From the NCBI GenBank assembly GCA_024277935.1, contig JAJRUF010000143.1, forward strand, positions 1-35,142: a stretch of 35,142 nucleotides of DNA, written 5' to 3'. Below the pieces are notes generated by a model. It made no database searches and had not been told where the DNA came from. It worked only from the letters and a program-made list of their open reading frames with translations. Numbering within the stretch: position 1 is the stretch's first letter; the number at the start of each line of letters is the position of its first letter. Below are positions 1-8,810 of this stretch, piece by piece. This stretch comes from Gammaproteobacteria bacterium (lineage in GTDB: Bacteria; Pseudomonadota; Gammaproteobacteria; Methylococcales; Methylomonadaceae). The translations under genes and the position numbers were made by a program.

Positions 1-1011
1 AATGTTGGTGTAGGAGCGGATGGCCGATTTCTTAATCTTAATTTAGCCGTTAGTTATGGAAAGGTTTTTGTAGCAGATCGTGAAGGTTTAGTACAAGCAC
101 GAGATGTTAATACGGGGGATTTGGTTTGGGAGACTGAAACAGACTATCAATTTTCTGCGGGGCCAGGTGTTGGAGAAGATGTTGTTGTTTTTGCAACCAG
201 TAATGCTGAAGTCGTTGCATTTAATATTGATACAGGTGAAAAAAAGTGGCTAAGCATTGTTTCAAGTGAAGTACTTGCCAACCCTGTTGTTGCAAAAAAT
301 AGCGTTATTATCAGGACAACTGACGGCAAAATGACATCCTTGAATGAAGCAGATGGATCGGAACTTTGGGTGTTTGAACGAACAGTTCCAGCCCTAAGTA
401 TTAGAGGTACTGGAATGCCAGTTATTGTTGGTGATAAGGTTATTGCAGGCTATGCTAATGGTAAATTAATGGCGCTAAGGTTAAGTGATGGAAAGAATAG
501 CTGGGAAACCAGTATAGCCATACCCAGTGGTCGCTCAGAAATTGAACGCTTAGTTGATTTGGATGTAGATCCAGTTGAAACCGATGGGGTTATTTTTATT
601 TCTAGCTACCAAGGAGGCACATCTGCGGTTTTAGACATTGATGGTGATGTTCTTTGGCGAAATAAAGATGTCTCTTCGTATTCTGGTTTGAGCTATGATT
701 GGCGTTATATATACGTCAGTGATACGAATAGCTATGTATGGCAATTAGACCAAGGCAATGGAGCTGCACTCTGGAAGCAAAAGGATTTACACAATAGAAT
801 GCTCACTACACCTGTAGCTTATGATGACTATGTTGTTGTGGGGGATTATGATGGCTATATACACTGGTTAGCTAATAGTGATGGCAGGCAGTTAGGGCGA
901 GTGAAAATTGTTGACTCAGCGATAGATGCAAAACCTGTTGTGGTCAATAATATAGTTTATGTTTATTCAAAAGAAGGTACATTAGCTGCATTAAAAGCAA
1001 GACTTTTCTAA
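1..1011 (+). CDS. bamB: BamB, outer-membrane assembly beta-propeller lipoprotein (5' end missing)
   Basis: BamB is the periplasmic beta-propeller lipoprotein of the BAM complex that inserts beta-barrels in the outer membrane. The reading frame is open from base 1, so the gene begins upstream of the window; a TTG at 121 is internal and not a start. About 336 residues are visible. They carry repeated PQQ-like propeller blades, seen as recurring patterns such as DTGEKKW, DGSELW, DGKNSW and GAALWKQ, each an Asp/Gly turn followed by Trp. The signal peptide and lipobox are not in the window. Der follows 105 bases downstream in the same direction, the usual bamB-der order in Gammaproteobacteria, which supports the assignment over other PQQ-repeat proteins. 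Confidence 0.92.
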   Translation, partial: NVGVGADGRFLNLNLAVSYGKVFVADREGLVQARDVNTGDLVWETETDYQFSAGPGVGEDVVVFATSNAEVVAFNIDTGEKKWLSIVSSEVLANPVVAKNSVIIRTTDGKMTSLNEADGSELWVFERTVPALSIRGTGMPVIVGDKVIAGYANGKLMALRLSDGKNSWETSIAIPSGRSEIERLVDLDVDPVETDGVIFISSYQGGTSAVLDIDGDVLWRNKDVSSYSGLSYDWRYIYVSDTNSYVWQLDQGNGAALWKQKDLHNRMLTTPVAYDDYVVVGDYDGYIHWLANSDGRQLGRVKIVDSAIDAKPVVVNNIVYVYSKEGTLAALKARLF

Positions 1012-1116
1012 TGCAATAAAGTTTTATGGCTGTTAACAAGTCATAGAAATTAAGCATATTCAATTTTTTTAAAATTAGGTTTTCAAAACCTATTTACCCA
1101 GAGGTTCTTAGCTTAA

Positions 1117-2505
1117 ATGTTACCTGTTATCGCTCTAGTAGGGCGCCCTAATGTAGGGAAATCTACCTTATTTAATTATTTAACCCGGACTCGAGATGCA
1201 TTAGTCGCAGATTATGCTGGACTTACTAGAGATAGGAAGTATGGGCGAGTAAAGCGAGGTAAAAGGGATTGCTTGGTTGTTGATACAGGCGGTATTACTG
1301 ATGATAAAGAAGGGATTGATAGCTTTGCTAAAAAGCAGGTAGAAGTTGCTTTAGATGAAGCTGATGTGGTGTTCTTTTTAGTAGATGCCAGAGAAGGGTT
1401 AAACAGTTCTGATGAAGCAATCGCTGAGTCATTAAGAAAATTAAATAAACCCGTTGTTTTGGTAACCAATAAAATTGATGGGCTTAATGCAGCAGTAGCA
1501 ACAGTTGACTTTTATAGCTTGGCTTTAGGCGAGCCTGTTCAAATCTCAGCCACTCATGGACGTGGGGTTAAAGAATTATTAGCTAAAATTGATACACTTA
1601 TTGTAGCTGATGAAGATGAAGTGGGGGACGCAGAAAAAGGTATCAGTATTGCTATTGTTGGGCGACCCAATGTAGGAAAATCAACTTTAGTCAATCGGTT
1701 GCTAGGGGAAGAAAGGGTTGTTGTTTTTGATCAAGCTGGAACGACTAGAGATAGTATTTATATACCTTTTGAGCGAAACAATCAGAAGTTTACTTTAATT
1801 GATACAGCAGGTATGCGGCGGCGAGCTAAAGTCTCTTTGGTAGTTGAAAAGTTTAGTATTATTAAAGCATTACAAGCGGTAGAAAAAGCGAATGTAGTGA
1901 TTTATTTAATCGATGCCAGTGAGGGAATTACGGATCAGGATGCACACCTTTTGGGTATGGTATTAGAAGCGGGCCGAGCTCTTATTATTGGTTTAAATAA
2001 ATGGGATGGTATTAGTGCCGATCAAAAAGATTTAATTAAAAGACAGCTTGACGTTAAATTACCTTTTCTGGATTTTGCAGAAAAACATCCTATTTCAGCT
2101 TTACACGGCAGTGGTGTTGGAAAATTATTTGATGTAGTTCATGATTTATATGATGCTGCTATGGTTGATATGTCAACGCCTGTATTAACACGTATTTTAA
2201 AAGAAGCAATAGCTACGCACCAACCTCCTTTGGTGAGTGGGCGCCGGATAAAATTAAAATATGCTCACCAAGGAGGCAGGAACCCTCCTACTGTTGTTAT
2301 TCATGGCGTACAAACAGATGCATTGCCTAATGCATATAAACGGTATTTAATGAATTATTTTAGAGATCAAATGGAGTTAAAAGGGACGCCGGTTAAGATA
2401 GTGCTTAAATCCCCAGAAAATCCCTTTAAAGATAAAAAGAATAAATTAACCGACCGTCAAGTAAAAAAACGACAGCGATTAATGAAGCATTATAAAAAGA
2501 AATAA
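1117..2505 (+). CDS. der: Der (EngA), double-domain ribosome-assembly GTPase
   Basis: Der is an essential GTPase for maturation of the 50S ribosomal subunit. The 462-residue protein has two tandem G domains, each with a [10 protein letters not shown]-loop (residues about 8-16 and 181-189), DTGG/DTAG switch-II motifs, and NKID and NKWD base-recognition motifs. A KH-like C-terminal domain with a basic tail ([13 protein letters not shown]) follows. Length matches the family. The ATG at 1117 is chosen because the P-loop lies at the expected distance from it. It sits between bamB and tpx, all in the same direction; the 24-base gap to tpx suggests cotranscription. Confidence 0.98.
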   Translation: MLPVIALVGRPNVGKSTLFNYLTRTRDALVADYAGLTRDRKYGRVKRGKRDCLVVDTGGITDDKEGIDSFAKKQVEVALDEADVVFFLVDAREGLNSSDEAIAESLRKLNKPVVLVTNKIDGLNAAVATVDFYSLALGEPVQISATHGRGVKELLAKIDTLIVADEDEVGDAEKGISIAIVGRPNVGKSTLVNRLLGEERVVVFDQAGTTRDSIYIPFERNNQKFTLIDTAGMRRRAKVSLVVEKFSIIKALQAVEKANVVIYLIDASEGITDQDAHLLGMVLEAGRALIIGLNKWDGISADQKDLIKRQLDVKLPFLDFAEKHPISALHGSGVGKLFDVVHDLYDAAMVDMSTPVLTRILKEAIATHQPPLVSGRRIKLKYAHQGGRNPPTVVIHGVQTDALPNAYKRYLMNYFRDQMELKGTPVKIVLKSPENPFKDKKNKLTDRQVKKRQRLMKHYKKK

Positions 2506-2529
2506 AAACATATAAAATAGGAAAATTTT

Positions 2530-3042
2530 ATGGCTACTATTGAATTTCAAGGTAAACCGCTTAATACATCAGGAGAACTTCCAGCTGTGGGTTCTGTTAC
2601 ACCTGATTTTTCATTGGTAAATGGCCAATTAAAAAATGTATCTTTAGCAACATATAGGGGGAAAATTAAAGTATTAAGTATCGTACCTAGTTTGGACACG
2701 CCCACTTGTGCGGCATCAACAAGAATATTTAATCAAAAAGCTGATAATTTAGACAATACAGTGGTATTAGTGGTATCAGCAGATCTTCCTTTTGCTCAAG
2801 GGCGTTTTTGTGAGTCAGAAGGTTTAAAAGATGTTTTACCTTTATCTACTTTTAGATCAAATTTTGCTGAAGATTATGGGGTAAAAATTGTTGATACGGT
2901 TTTAGCGGGTTTAATGACTCGAGCCGTTATTGTTATAGATGAACATGATAAGGTCGTTTATACAGAATTAGTTGCTGAAGTAGCCAATGAGCCTAATTAC
3001 GATGAAGTTATAGCTGCTTGTAAGGATGCCATAAGCAATTGA
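2530..3042 (+). CDS. tpx: Tpx, thiol peroxidase (atypical 2-Cys peroxiredoxin)
   Basis: Tpx reduces hydrogen peroxide and organic peroxides using thioredoxin. The 170-residue protein has the peroxidatic cysteine Cys60 in the motif DTPTCAAST and the resolving cysteine Cys94 in GRFCESEGL, matching the Cys61/Cys95 pair of the E. coli enzyme. No signal peptide is seen, so it is probably cytoplasmic here. It follows der by 24 bases and precedes ssb by 31 bases, so the three may share a transcript. Confidence 0.95.
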   Translation: MATIEFQGKPLNTSGELPAVGSVTPDFSLVNGQLKNVSLATYRGKIKVLSIVPSLDTPTCAASTRIFNQKADNLDNTVVLVVSADLPFAQGRFCESEGLKDVLPLSTFRSNFAEDYGVKIVDTVLAGLMTRAVIVIDEHDKVVYTELVAEVANEPNYDEVIAACKDAISN

Positions 3043-3073
3043 AGATAAAGTTTATATAGATTTAGGAATAAAA

Positions 3074-3508
3074 ATGAGTAATGTATTTAGTTTTACTGGA
3101 GCCGTTGGGCGTGATGCTGAAGTAAGAGTAACACCATCGGGACAAACAGTCTTAAATGTAACGGTAGCCAATAATGTCGGTTTTGGTGATAGACAACAAA
3201 CATTATGGGTGCGCGTAGCATTATGGGGAAGGCGAGCAGAGGGTCAATTACAGAACTATTTAAAAAAAGGTCAGCAAGTATTTGTTTCAGGTGAGTTAAC
3301 GACACGCGAATACCAGGCTAATGATGGAACAACTCGTACAAGTTTAGAGCTTAATGCTAATGTTATAGATTTAGTTGGTAAACGAAACGACCAAGGTATG
3401 GGGCAACAAGCAGCTCAGCAGAATTATCAGCAAGCAACTCCTGCTCCAGGGGCACAACCCAATAATGGACCTGCTACTTTAGATGATTTTGATGATGTGC
3501 CTTTTTAA
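3074..3508 (+). CDS. ssb: Single-stranded DNA-binding protein
   Basis: SSB coats single-stranded DNA during replication, repair and recombination. The 144-residue product has an N-terminal OB fold (about residues 1-105, with LWVRVALWGRRAE and VFVSGELTTREY) and a Gln/Pro-rich disordered linker. It ends in an acidic tip, DFDDVPF, the family's protein-interaction tail (usually DDDIPF). It is a little shorter than E. coli SSB because of the short linker. It is last in the bamB-der-tpx-ssb run and is followed by a strong hairpin at 3520-3554. Confidence 0.96.
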   Translation: MSNVFSFTGAVGRDAEVRVTPSGQTVLNVTVANNVGFGDRQQTLWVRVALWGRRAEGQLQNYLKKGQQVFVSGELTTREYQANDGTTRTSLELNANVIDLVGKRNDQGMGQQAAQQNYQQATPAPGAQPNNGPATLDDFDDVPF

Positions 3509-3519
3509 AATTAACTAAC

Positions 3520-3554
3520 TTCTGCATTCCAACACAATGCCTTGGAATGCAGAA
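3520..3554. terminator. Hairpin between the convergent ssb and mtdB genes
   Basis: A perfect 13-base inverted repeat (TTCTGCATTCCAA at 3520-3532 and its complement at 3542-3554) encloses a 9-base loop. It lies 11 bases after the ssb stop and between convergent genes, so it could end transcription from both sides. The T-tract is weak on both strands, so a repeat element is an alternative. Confidence 0.55.
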
Positions 3555-3617
3555 TAAGATATTTTGACCCTATAGAACACTGGATTATTCAATATAAACC
3601 CTAGCGGCCAAAATAGT

Positions 3618-4526
3618 CTATTTTGTCGCTAACTCTTTAACAAGAGATAAAGCGAATTTATAAGCTTCTGGAAAGTCAATTAATGCCGCTGTTTCAGACT
3701 CTTGTACATATTTAAATAAGCCACGTTCTGTCTGAGATTTAATATTACCAATAGCTAATGCGCCGATGCCACTAAAAACACCATTTGCATAAGGTAAAGG
3801 TGAATTTAGGTCTTGCATATCAACCCCAGCTACACCGCTGGGAGGAACAGCATTGGTATCAGCGACTACAAGCAAATTACTGATAGCGTCTAATTCTTTT
3901 TGTTCTAGTATTCTAACACCTGCTTTTGCTACACAAATAACGACGTCGACATTACTAAGCGCGGTAATTTTTTCTTCACTGGTCAATGCTGTCACCCAAT
4001 CAACAGAAACGTCATAACGACTACAAAACCTTTTCGCTACATTTTTGTCGTCATCAGCTGTTAAGGCACATAAACGTGTTGAGGCACCTTCTTTAGCAGC
4101 AAGAATTGCAGTGCAAAGACCAACGGGACCGGTACCAAAAATGGCAACAGTTTTACCCTTTAAACAAGTTTTATGAGTATCTTCTAAAGCTTTTTGTACC
4201 AGAGCCAGAACACTTGCTGAGGTTGTATAAGCACCATTTGGGTCTGCGAAAACACCTACTTGAAAGGGACCTACCATTGCTTTTTTAGCATTTTCAAACA
4301 TATCAGCGGCAAGATGAACATCTCGACCGCCGATAAACATGCAAGTATCATTAAAGCGTTTGGGTGGACGGGCAAAAATAGCATCTTGCACCATGGATGT
4401 TACATTGTCAGGTTGCACATGAGGAAAAGGTATAATGTGATTAAAGCCAGCATCAGCTGCCATTGAGACATCAAATGGGCTGATATTGTCACCTGGATTT
4501 AAAATATAAAGCATTTTTTGAGACAT
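3618..4526 (-). CDS. mtdB: MtdB-type NAD(P)-dependent methylene-tetrahydromethanopterin dehydrogenase
   Basis: This enzyme oxidises methylene-H4MPT in the formaldehyde oxidation pathway of methylotrophs, in the cytoplasm. The 302-residue protein resembles MtdA/MtdB in layout: an N-terminal FDV segment, a VQPDNV motif near residue 38, the FADPNGAYTT stretch (93-102) and a GTGPVG dinucleotide-binding motif (131-136). Substrate choice (H4MPT or H4F) and cofactor cannot be settled by eye; MtdB is preferred because gammaproteobacterial methanotrophs carry it. The start has a good ribosome site (AGAGGA). It lies 28 bases downstream of a GAPDH-like gene and is probably cotranscribed with it. Confidence 0.85.
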   Translation of the reverse strand: MSQKMLYILNPGDNISPFDVSMAADAGFNHIIPFPHVQPDNVTSMVQDAIFARPPKRFNDTCMFIGGRDVHLAADMFENAKKAMVGPFQVGVFADPNGAYTTSASVLALVQKALEDTHKTCLKGKTVAIFGTGPVGLCTAILAAKEGASTRLCALTADDDKNVAKRFCSRYDVSVDWVTALTSEEKITALSNVDVVICVAKAGVRILEQKELDAISNLLVVADTNAVPPSGVAGVDMQDLNSPLPYANGVFSGIGALAIGNIKSQTERGLFKYVQESETAALIDFPEAYKFALSLVKELATK

Positions 4527-4554
4527 AAATTTTCCTCTTGTTGTTAGTTATTTT

Positions 4555-5601
4555 TTAAAGTTTTGAGCTGATGACAGCAACAATATCTAATGCACGACAG
4601 CAATAGCCTCGCTCATTATCATGCATCAGTGATATACCAATTTGCCGTTTATTACTGATGGTTAAATGGTTCATTAAAATAATTAATGAATATTCAGTTC
4701 CAATAAAATCAATGCTGACACTTTCGTGCCCCCAAGATCCATAATCACAATGGAGAATACCCGCTAATTTATTTTTTGAATAATCTAAAAATAGTTCAGA
4801 GCACTCTTCTAAAGACGTATCTCTAGCAAGATTAGCTGAGATATCCATAACAGAAACGATTTCAGTGGGAACTCTATAGGAAAAGGAGTCCAACTTTCCT
4901 TCAAGAGCAGGTAATACCAAGGAGGTTGATCCACCTACATTGGTTTTTGTTGGAATAATTGAAGCTGCTTGAGTACGTCCTAAATGAGAGTGTTTATGAT
5001 AGCCATCCAGTAAATGTTGCTCAGATAGTGCAGGGTGTATGGTTATTATCCTGGCATAGTCAATTCCAATATGTTTATCGAGGATATAAGCTAGGGGTAC
5101 CATTGCATTACCTGTGCAGGTGCTTGCCGAAACAATATGATGTAGTTTGGTATCATATTTATGGTCGTTGACACCGTAAACTAAACTTATATCGCTACCT
5201 GCAATATTCCAGCTACAGATAACTTTTTTTGTTATTCCAAGCTCAATTAAATTACGGAGATCATCTATTACTGCCGTGCCAGTAGCATTGATAAGTATAT
5301 CAATCTGTAAGTTTCTTAAAGTCACCAGGCTGCTGTTTTTTTCTAGACCTTGACGCCGGTCAACTTGCAAGTATCGAATTTTCTTGCCTGCAATGATAAG
5401 GTAATCACCTTCAAAGTCTACGGTAAATGGGGCTCTACCATAAGTACTATCATGAGCGATTAAATAGGCTACTTGTGAGATTGGCATAACATCACACAGA
5501 ACAGATATATCAAACCTACCGGTAGGAGATTGAATGAAATTTGTGCGAAGTATAGAGCGACCAACTCTACCAAGCCCAACAATTCCAACAGATGTGTTCA
5601 T
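4555..5601 (-). CDS. Divergent glyceraldehyde-3-phosphate / erythrose-4-phosphate dehydrogenase family protein
   Basis: This is a 348-residue member of the GAPDH family. An N-terminal Rossmann motif GLGRVG (9-14) is followed by a catalytic segment SASTCTGN with the nucleophile Cys162, an IHPALSEQ segment with the helper His189, and a C-terminal HDNERGY in place of the usual YDNEWGY. The stretch from IHPALSEQ through the D.YH and RTQAASIIP motifs is closer in pattern to erythrose-4-phosphate dehydrogenase (Epd, vitamin B6 synthesis) than to glycolytic GAPDH. The usual ASCTTN has become ASTCTGN-like, so activity may differ. It is upstream of mtdB by 28 bases. The family is secure; the substrate is not. 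Confidence 0.8.
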   Translation of the reverse strand: MNTSVGIVGLGRVGRSILRTNFIQSPTGRFDISVLCDVMPISQVAYLIAHDSTYGRAPFTVDFEGDYLIIAGKKIRYLQVDRRQGLEKNSSLVTLRNLQIDILINATGTAVIDDLRNLIELGITKKVICSWNIAGSDISLVYGVNDHKYDTKLHHIVSASTCTGNAMVPLAYILDKHIGIDYARIITIHPALSEQHLLDGYHKHSHLGRTQAASIIPTKTNVGGSTSLVLPALEGKLDSFSYRVPTEIVSVMDISANLARDTSLEECSELFLDYSKNKLAGILHCDYGSWGHESVSIDFIGTEYSLIILMNHLTISNKRQIGISLMHDNERGYCCRALDIVAVISSKL

Positions 5602-6044
5602 AAGAGGGTACCATTTTTATTCTTGTTTTTAACTGATACAAATAGTTTTTTGTATTGATTTTCTGTTGTATATGCCATTTATAGCACTTTATATAATCAA
5701 GTTTATCTAAAATATACTAGTTAAGAGTAGAGGCTTTTGTTTTTTTTACAATATGATTTCTGTAAAAATTGAAAATATATATAACTTGCTTTAATGAGGG
5801 GCGATTGGGTTTTAATCCCCACCCGCGCGAAGTATATCTACAGAGTTTGTTCCCGTACAGTTTGAGGCTTCCACTATTCTCGCGCCCTGACAATAAACTT
5901 ATCTTTGTGAGAACCTTTGCATAGAAGGCATTACAGTACATAAGCTGGTGCTTGGACTTTAAACTTTGCAAAAGTCCAAGTTTCAGCTGGGTTTTCAATC
6001 TATTTGCCCGAATACCTACCTTCTTAATTGAAGCTAATCAGGGT
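5602..6044. other. Intergenic stretch with a GC-richer block and a long hairpin
   Basis: This 443-base gap lies upstream of the GAPDH-like gene. Its left part is AT-rich and should hold that gene's promoter, but I see no clear -35/-10 pair. Bases about 5795-5990 are richer in G+C and contain a hairpin at 5943-5988: an outer AGCTG/CAGCT pair and an inner perfect 10-base stem CTTGGACTTT (5951-5960) with its complement at 5971-5980. A 93-residue minus-strand frame (5717-5998) runs through it but has no recognisable domain or convincing ribosome site. I treat it as non-coding or as a remnant of a repeat element. Confidence 0.4.
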
Positions 6045-6404
6045 TTATTTTTTGCTACTCATCATTGACTTAATAAAGTTTATCCATCTATTTAAACGGT
6101 TAAAAAAACTTTTTACAAATTTACCTCCACTGTGCTTATAGCATTTTTTTAGTGGTTTTTTTACTTCCCAAGTACCTTTATAGCCTAATGGAAAGACCAC
6201 TAAGTCACCAGCCTTGAAAATAGTTGCAGGACCACCATCTTCAGGTGTCATTTCACATTCACCTTCTAAAATAAGTGCTGTTTCTGTAGTAACAAATTCC
6301 CATGGAAATACAGATACTTCTTTTTCCCATATTGGCCAGTAAGTAACGCCCATTTCTTTTAAAAGTGCTTCGCTCGGGTTGCTATCAACTGTAATTTCTT
6401 TCAT
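6045..6404 (-). CDS. Small cupin-domain protein (Cupin_3/DUF861-like)
   Basis: The 119-residue product has a single cupin barrel, with the two-part pattern of a Trp-rich N-terminal strand (YWPIWEKEVSVFPWEF), the turn LILEGECEMTPEDGG, and FKAGDLVVFPLGYKGTWEV (about residues 20-90). This matches the DUF861/EutQ-like cupins, whose molecular role is often unknown. A basic tail of about 25 residues (including SMMSSKK) extends beyond the barrel and is unusual. There is no signal peptide. It stands alone between two gene-poor gaps. Fold assignment is firm; function is not known. Confidence 0.75.
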   Translation of the reverse strand: MKEITVDSNPSEALLKEMGVTYWPIWEKEVSVFPWEFVTTETALILEGECEMTPEDGGPATIFKAGDLVVFPLGYKGTWEVKKPLKKCYKHSGGKFVKSFFNRLNRWINFIKSMMSSKK

Positions 6405-6739
6405 GTTATTCCTAAAAATTTAGATTTATTCCCATAATCAGGATGATTTGAGATATTACATAATATGTTGTTTCCCCTATTTTACCTAGAAGAACCTATT
6501 CATCTAATCTTGACAGCAATCAAAAATGGAGCCATTTCAACAGTTAAAAAGAGAGACACTAATTTTCTGACTACCTCTCCTTAAACCAGGTTACTTTATC
6601 TATATCAAGAACACCACTCCAACCATTAAAAGCGATAGCATCACCAAATGGAAAATCTATATTTTTTGGCCTGAATACAAAAGTGTAAACTGGAAACTGA
6701 AAGATGCCACTTTTTATTAAATTAATTTCGCTTGATTCC
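6405..6739. other. Gene-poor gap with a possible small ORF or gene remnant
   Basis: This 335-base gap separates the cupin gene from hpt. A minus-strand frame (6571-6774, 67 residues) overlaps the 3' end of hpt by 35 bases. Its C-terminal half (FPFGDAIAFNGWSGVLDID) reads like a folded protein, so it may be a remnant of a lost gene or a real small protein, but no family is recognised. The rest (6405-6570) presumably carries the cupin promoter. Confidence 0.3.
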
Positions 6740-7288
6740 TTACTCTTCTTTACAAGCATAAATACCGGCAGCATTTCTTAAGTAACCTTTATAGTCCATA
6801 CCGTAACCAAATAAATATTGATTTTCAACTTCAAGGGCAATAAAATCAGCTTTTACAGGTTTTGAACCCACTAATATTTTATTAACCAATACAGCACTAT
6901 AAATAGATGAGGCCCCTTGCTGTTGACAATAATTAATGATGGCTTCAAGAGTAAAGCCTTGATCAAGAATATCATCAACAATTAAGACTGTTCTATTGTT
7001 AAGATTCGTGTTGGGTTTTTGTAACCATTCAATGGTACCCCCCGATATTTCGCTTCCATAACGACTCACATTGATGGCATCAAAAGTACAGGGGAAAGTT
7101 AAACGAGGCAACAGATTTCCTGTCACAACAATGCCACCATTCATGACACAAAGGATCACAGGGTCTTTATCTTTTAGTTCGGTATTGATTTTTTCTGCCA
7201 TTTTATCAATAGCGGATTCAATATCTGATTCACTGTATAGCAAATCGGCAGTTGCTTGAACACTAGCAATTTCTTTAAGCATTAGCAT
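6740..7288 (-). CDS. hpt: Hypoxanthine(-guanine) phosphoribosyltransferase
   Basis: This type I phosphoribosyltransferase salvages hypoxanthine/guanine to IMP/GMP using PRPP. The 182-residue protein has the PRPP-binding motif VLIVDDILDQG (101-111), the CVMNGGIVVTG segment and the aromatic purine-site region (ADFIALEVENQYLFGYGMDYKGYLRN in parts). The start codon at 7288 overlaps the end of nagZ by 14 bases; a second ATG two codons later is equally plausible. The overlap points to translational coupling with nagZ, a pairing common in Gammaproteobacteria. Confidence 0.92.
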   Translation of the reverse strand: MLMLKEIASVQATADLLYSESDIESAIDKMAEKINTELKDKDPVILCVMNGGIVVTGNLLPRLTFPCTFDAINVSRYGSEISGGTIEWLQKPNTNLNNRTVLIVDDILDQGFTLEAIINYCQQQGASSIYSAVLVNKILVGSKPVKADFIALEVENQYLFGYGMDYKGYLRNAAGIYACKEE

Positions 7289-8288
7289 TTATTGATTTTA
7301 TCTGTGTTGAAATGTGTAACCATTTTTCTGATTGCATAAGCTGTGCTCTTGACAATTGAGGTTTTCCCAACATGGTATTTAACCTTTGTTCTCTTAAAGG
7401 GTTATTGGAGAGTGGAATACTTGCCAAAACTTCTTCTGCTGCAGTGGGATTATTGCAAACTAAAACCATATCACAACCTGCATCCATTGCTAATTTGGCA
7501 CGCTGGCTAAAATCGCCTATTGATGCGGCACCCTCCATACTCAAGTCATCACTAAATACCACTCCGGTAAAATTAAGCTCGGTACGCAGGATATCTTGTA
7601 TCCATTTAGCAGAAAAACCAGCAGGGAGTGAGTCAACTTCTGGATAAACAACATGTGCAGGCATAATAGCTTCCAAACCTTCTGTTATTAATTGTTTAAA
7701 AGGTTGAATATCTTTTGTACGAATGCTGTTTAAATCTCTATCATCAACAGGTAGCGTTAAATGGGAGTCTAAAGCAACAGCTCCATGCCCAGGAAAATGT
7801 TTGCCTGTAGCGGCCATTCCAGCCTTATTCATTCCTTTTCTAAAATGACTGGCTAACTGCGTTGCAAGTGTAGAATCTTGAGAAAATGAGCGGTTGCCTA
7901 TAATTTCACTTACCCCACAGTCAATATCAAGTACCGGTGCAAAACTAAAGTCCACGCCTACAGCAAGTAATTCCGCCGCCATTAGCCAGCCAGCTGATTC
8001 TGCTAATTTTGGTGATTTTGCATAGCGGGAGGCAGGTGGCAGACGAGTAAAACCTGTTTGAAAGCGTTGAACTCTACCGCCTTCTTGATCAACGGCAATA
8101 AGAATATTGCCATTACGCGCATCACGTATTTCAGTGATTAACTTTTCAATTTGCTCTGGTGAACTATAATTACGTGAGAATAAGATGACAGCACCTGTAT
8201 TGGGGTGATTTATTTTCTGTTTTTCGGCTGTAGTCAGTGTAAAACCTTCTACATCAATCATTACAGGACCAATAGCTTGTTTTGTCAT
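7275..8288 (-). CDS. nagZ: NagZ, beta-N-acetylhexosaminidase (GH3)
   Basis: NagZ removes N-acetylglucosamine from anhydromuropeptides in cytoplasmic cell-wall recycling. The 337-residue protein shows the GH3 hallmark KHFPGHG (163-169), followed by the loop DSHLTLP that carries the catalytic His-Asp dyad (Asp174, His176), and the nucleophile motif FSDDLSM (245-251). No signal peptide is present, as expected. It is the first gene of the nagZ-hpt pair and is divergent from a FliL-like gene 39 bases away, so both promoters must lie in or near that short gap. Confidence 0.96.
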   Translation of the reverse strand: MTKQAIGPVMIDVEGFTLTTAEKQKINHPNTGAVILFSRNYSSPEQIEKLITEIRDARNGNILIAVDQEGGRVQRFQTGFTRLPPASRYAKSPKLAESAGWLMAAELLAVGVDFSFAPVLDIDCGVSEIIGNRSFSQDSTLATQLASHFRKGMNKAGMAATGKHFPGHGAVALDSHLTLPVDDRDLNSIRTKDIQPFKQLITEGLEAIMPAHVVYPEVDSLPAGFSAKWIQDILRTELNFTGVVFSDDLSMEGAASIGDFSQRAKLAMDAGCDMVLVCNNPTAAEEVLASIPLSNNPLREQRLNTMLGKPQLSRAQLMQSEKWLHISTQIKSINANA

Positions 8289-8327
8289 AGTAAAATTTTA
8301 ATATCAATAAATAAGGTAGGAGAGTGT

Positions 8328-8720
8328 ATGCGAATTTTAATGTTATGTTTAAGTTTTTTTGTTTTTTTTAATACGGCTTATGCTGGAGATGATGAGGGAG
8401 CAGAGCCAGTTATTGAATATATAGCCATGACACCTAAGTTTACGGTTAATTTAGAAAGGCCAGGAAAGTATTTGGTCATTAATGTGCAATTGATGGTTGA
8501 AGGTGAAAAATATATTGAAAAAGTTAAAAAACATTTACCTGCCCTAAGAAATGAATTAATTATGCTTTATAGTGGACGCTCATCAACTGAATTACAAACA
8601 ATGGAACAAAGGGAGGCTTTAAGAACTGAGACTAAAAAAGCGATAATAAAAGCATTGGATAAACGAGCTAATAGCGACGGTTTTAGGGATGTGTTTTTCA
8701 CCGAATTTTTAGTTAATTAA
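8328..8720 (+). CDS. Exported FliL-like protein, not in a flagellar locus
   Basis: The start is set at ATG 8328, preceded by TAGGAGAG; an upstream in-frame extension would overlap nagZ and lacks a ribosome site. The 130-residue product has an N-terminal signal peptide (MRILMLCLSFFVFFNTAYAG). Its body is the FliL/PF03748 type: PKFTVNLERPGKYLVINVQL, then KVKKHLPALRNELIMLYSGRS, and the C-terminal VFFTEFLVN. FliL proteins sit beside flagellar motors, but similar orphan proteins are common in bacteria without a nearby flagellar operon. Here there is no flagellar gene, so its role is unknown. It uses a signal peptide instead of a retained N-terminal membrane anchor. Confidence 0.75.
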   Translation: MRILMLCLSFFVFFNTAYAGDDEGAEPVIEYIAMTPKFTVNLERPGKYLVINVQLMVEGEKYIEKVKKHLPALRNELIMLYSGRSSTELQTMEQREALRTETKKAIIKALDKRANSDGFRDVFFTEFLVN

Positions 8721-8750
8721 AAACCTTGGTTTCAACACACCACAGTTATT

Positions 8751-8778
8751 AAGCGCATCGTTTACAACTGATGCGCTT
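8751..8778 (+). terminator. Hairpin after the FliL-like gene
   Basis: A perfect 9-base stem (AAGCGCATC at 8751-8759, complement at 8770-8778) with a 10-base loop lies 30 bases after the FliL-like stop. There is no T-tract. The stem sequence equals the inner part of the large palindrome at 32423-32491, so it may be a short member of that repeat family that also serves as a terminator. Confidence 0.45.
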
Positions 8779-8810
8779 CCTATCGTCAGTACATCCTGTC
8801 ATAATTGCGC

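Noticed and set aside
5717-5998. 93-residue minus-strand frame as a real gene
   Set aside because: No domain, no convincing ribosome site, and it overlaps a strong hairpin. Described instead as an intergenic block of uncertain nature.
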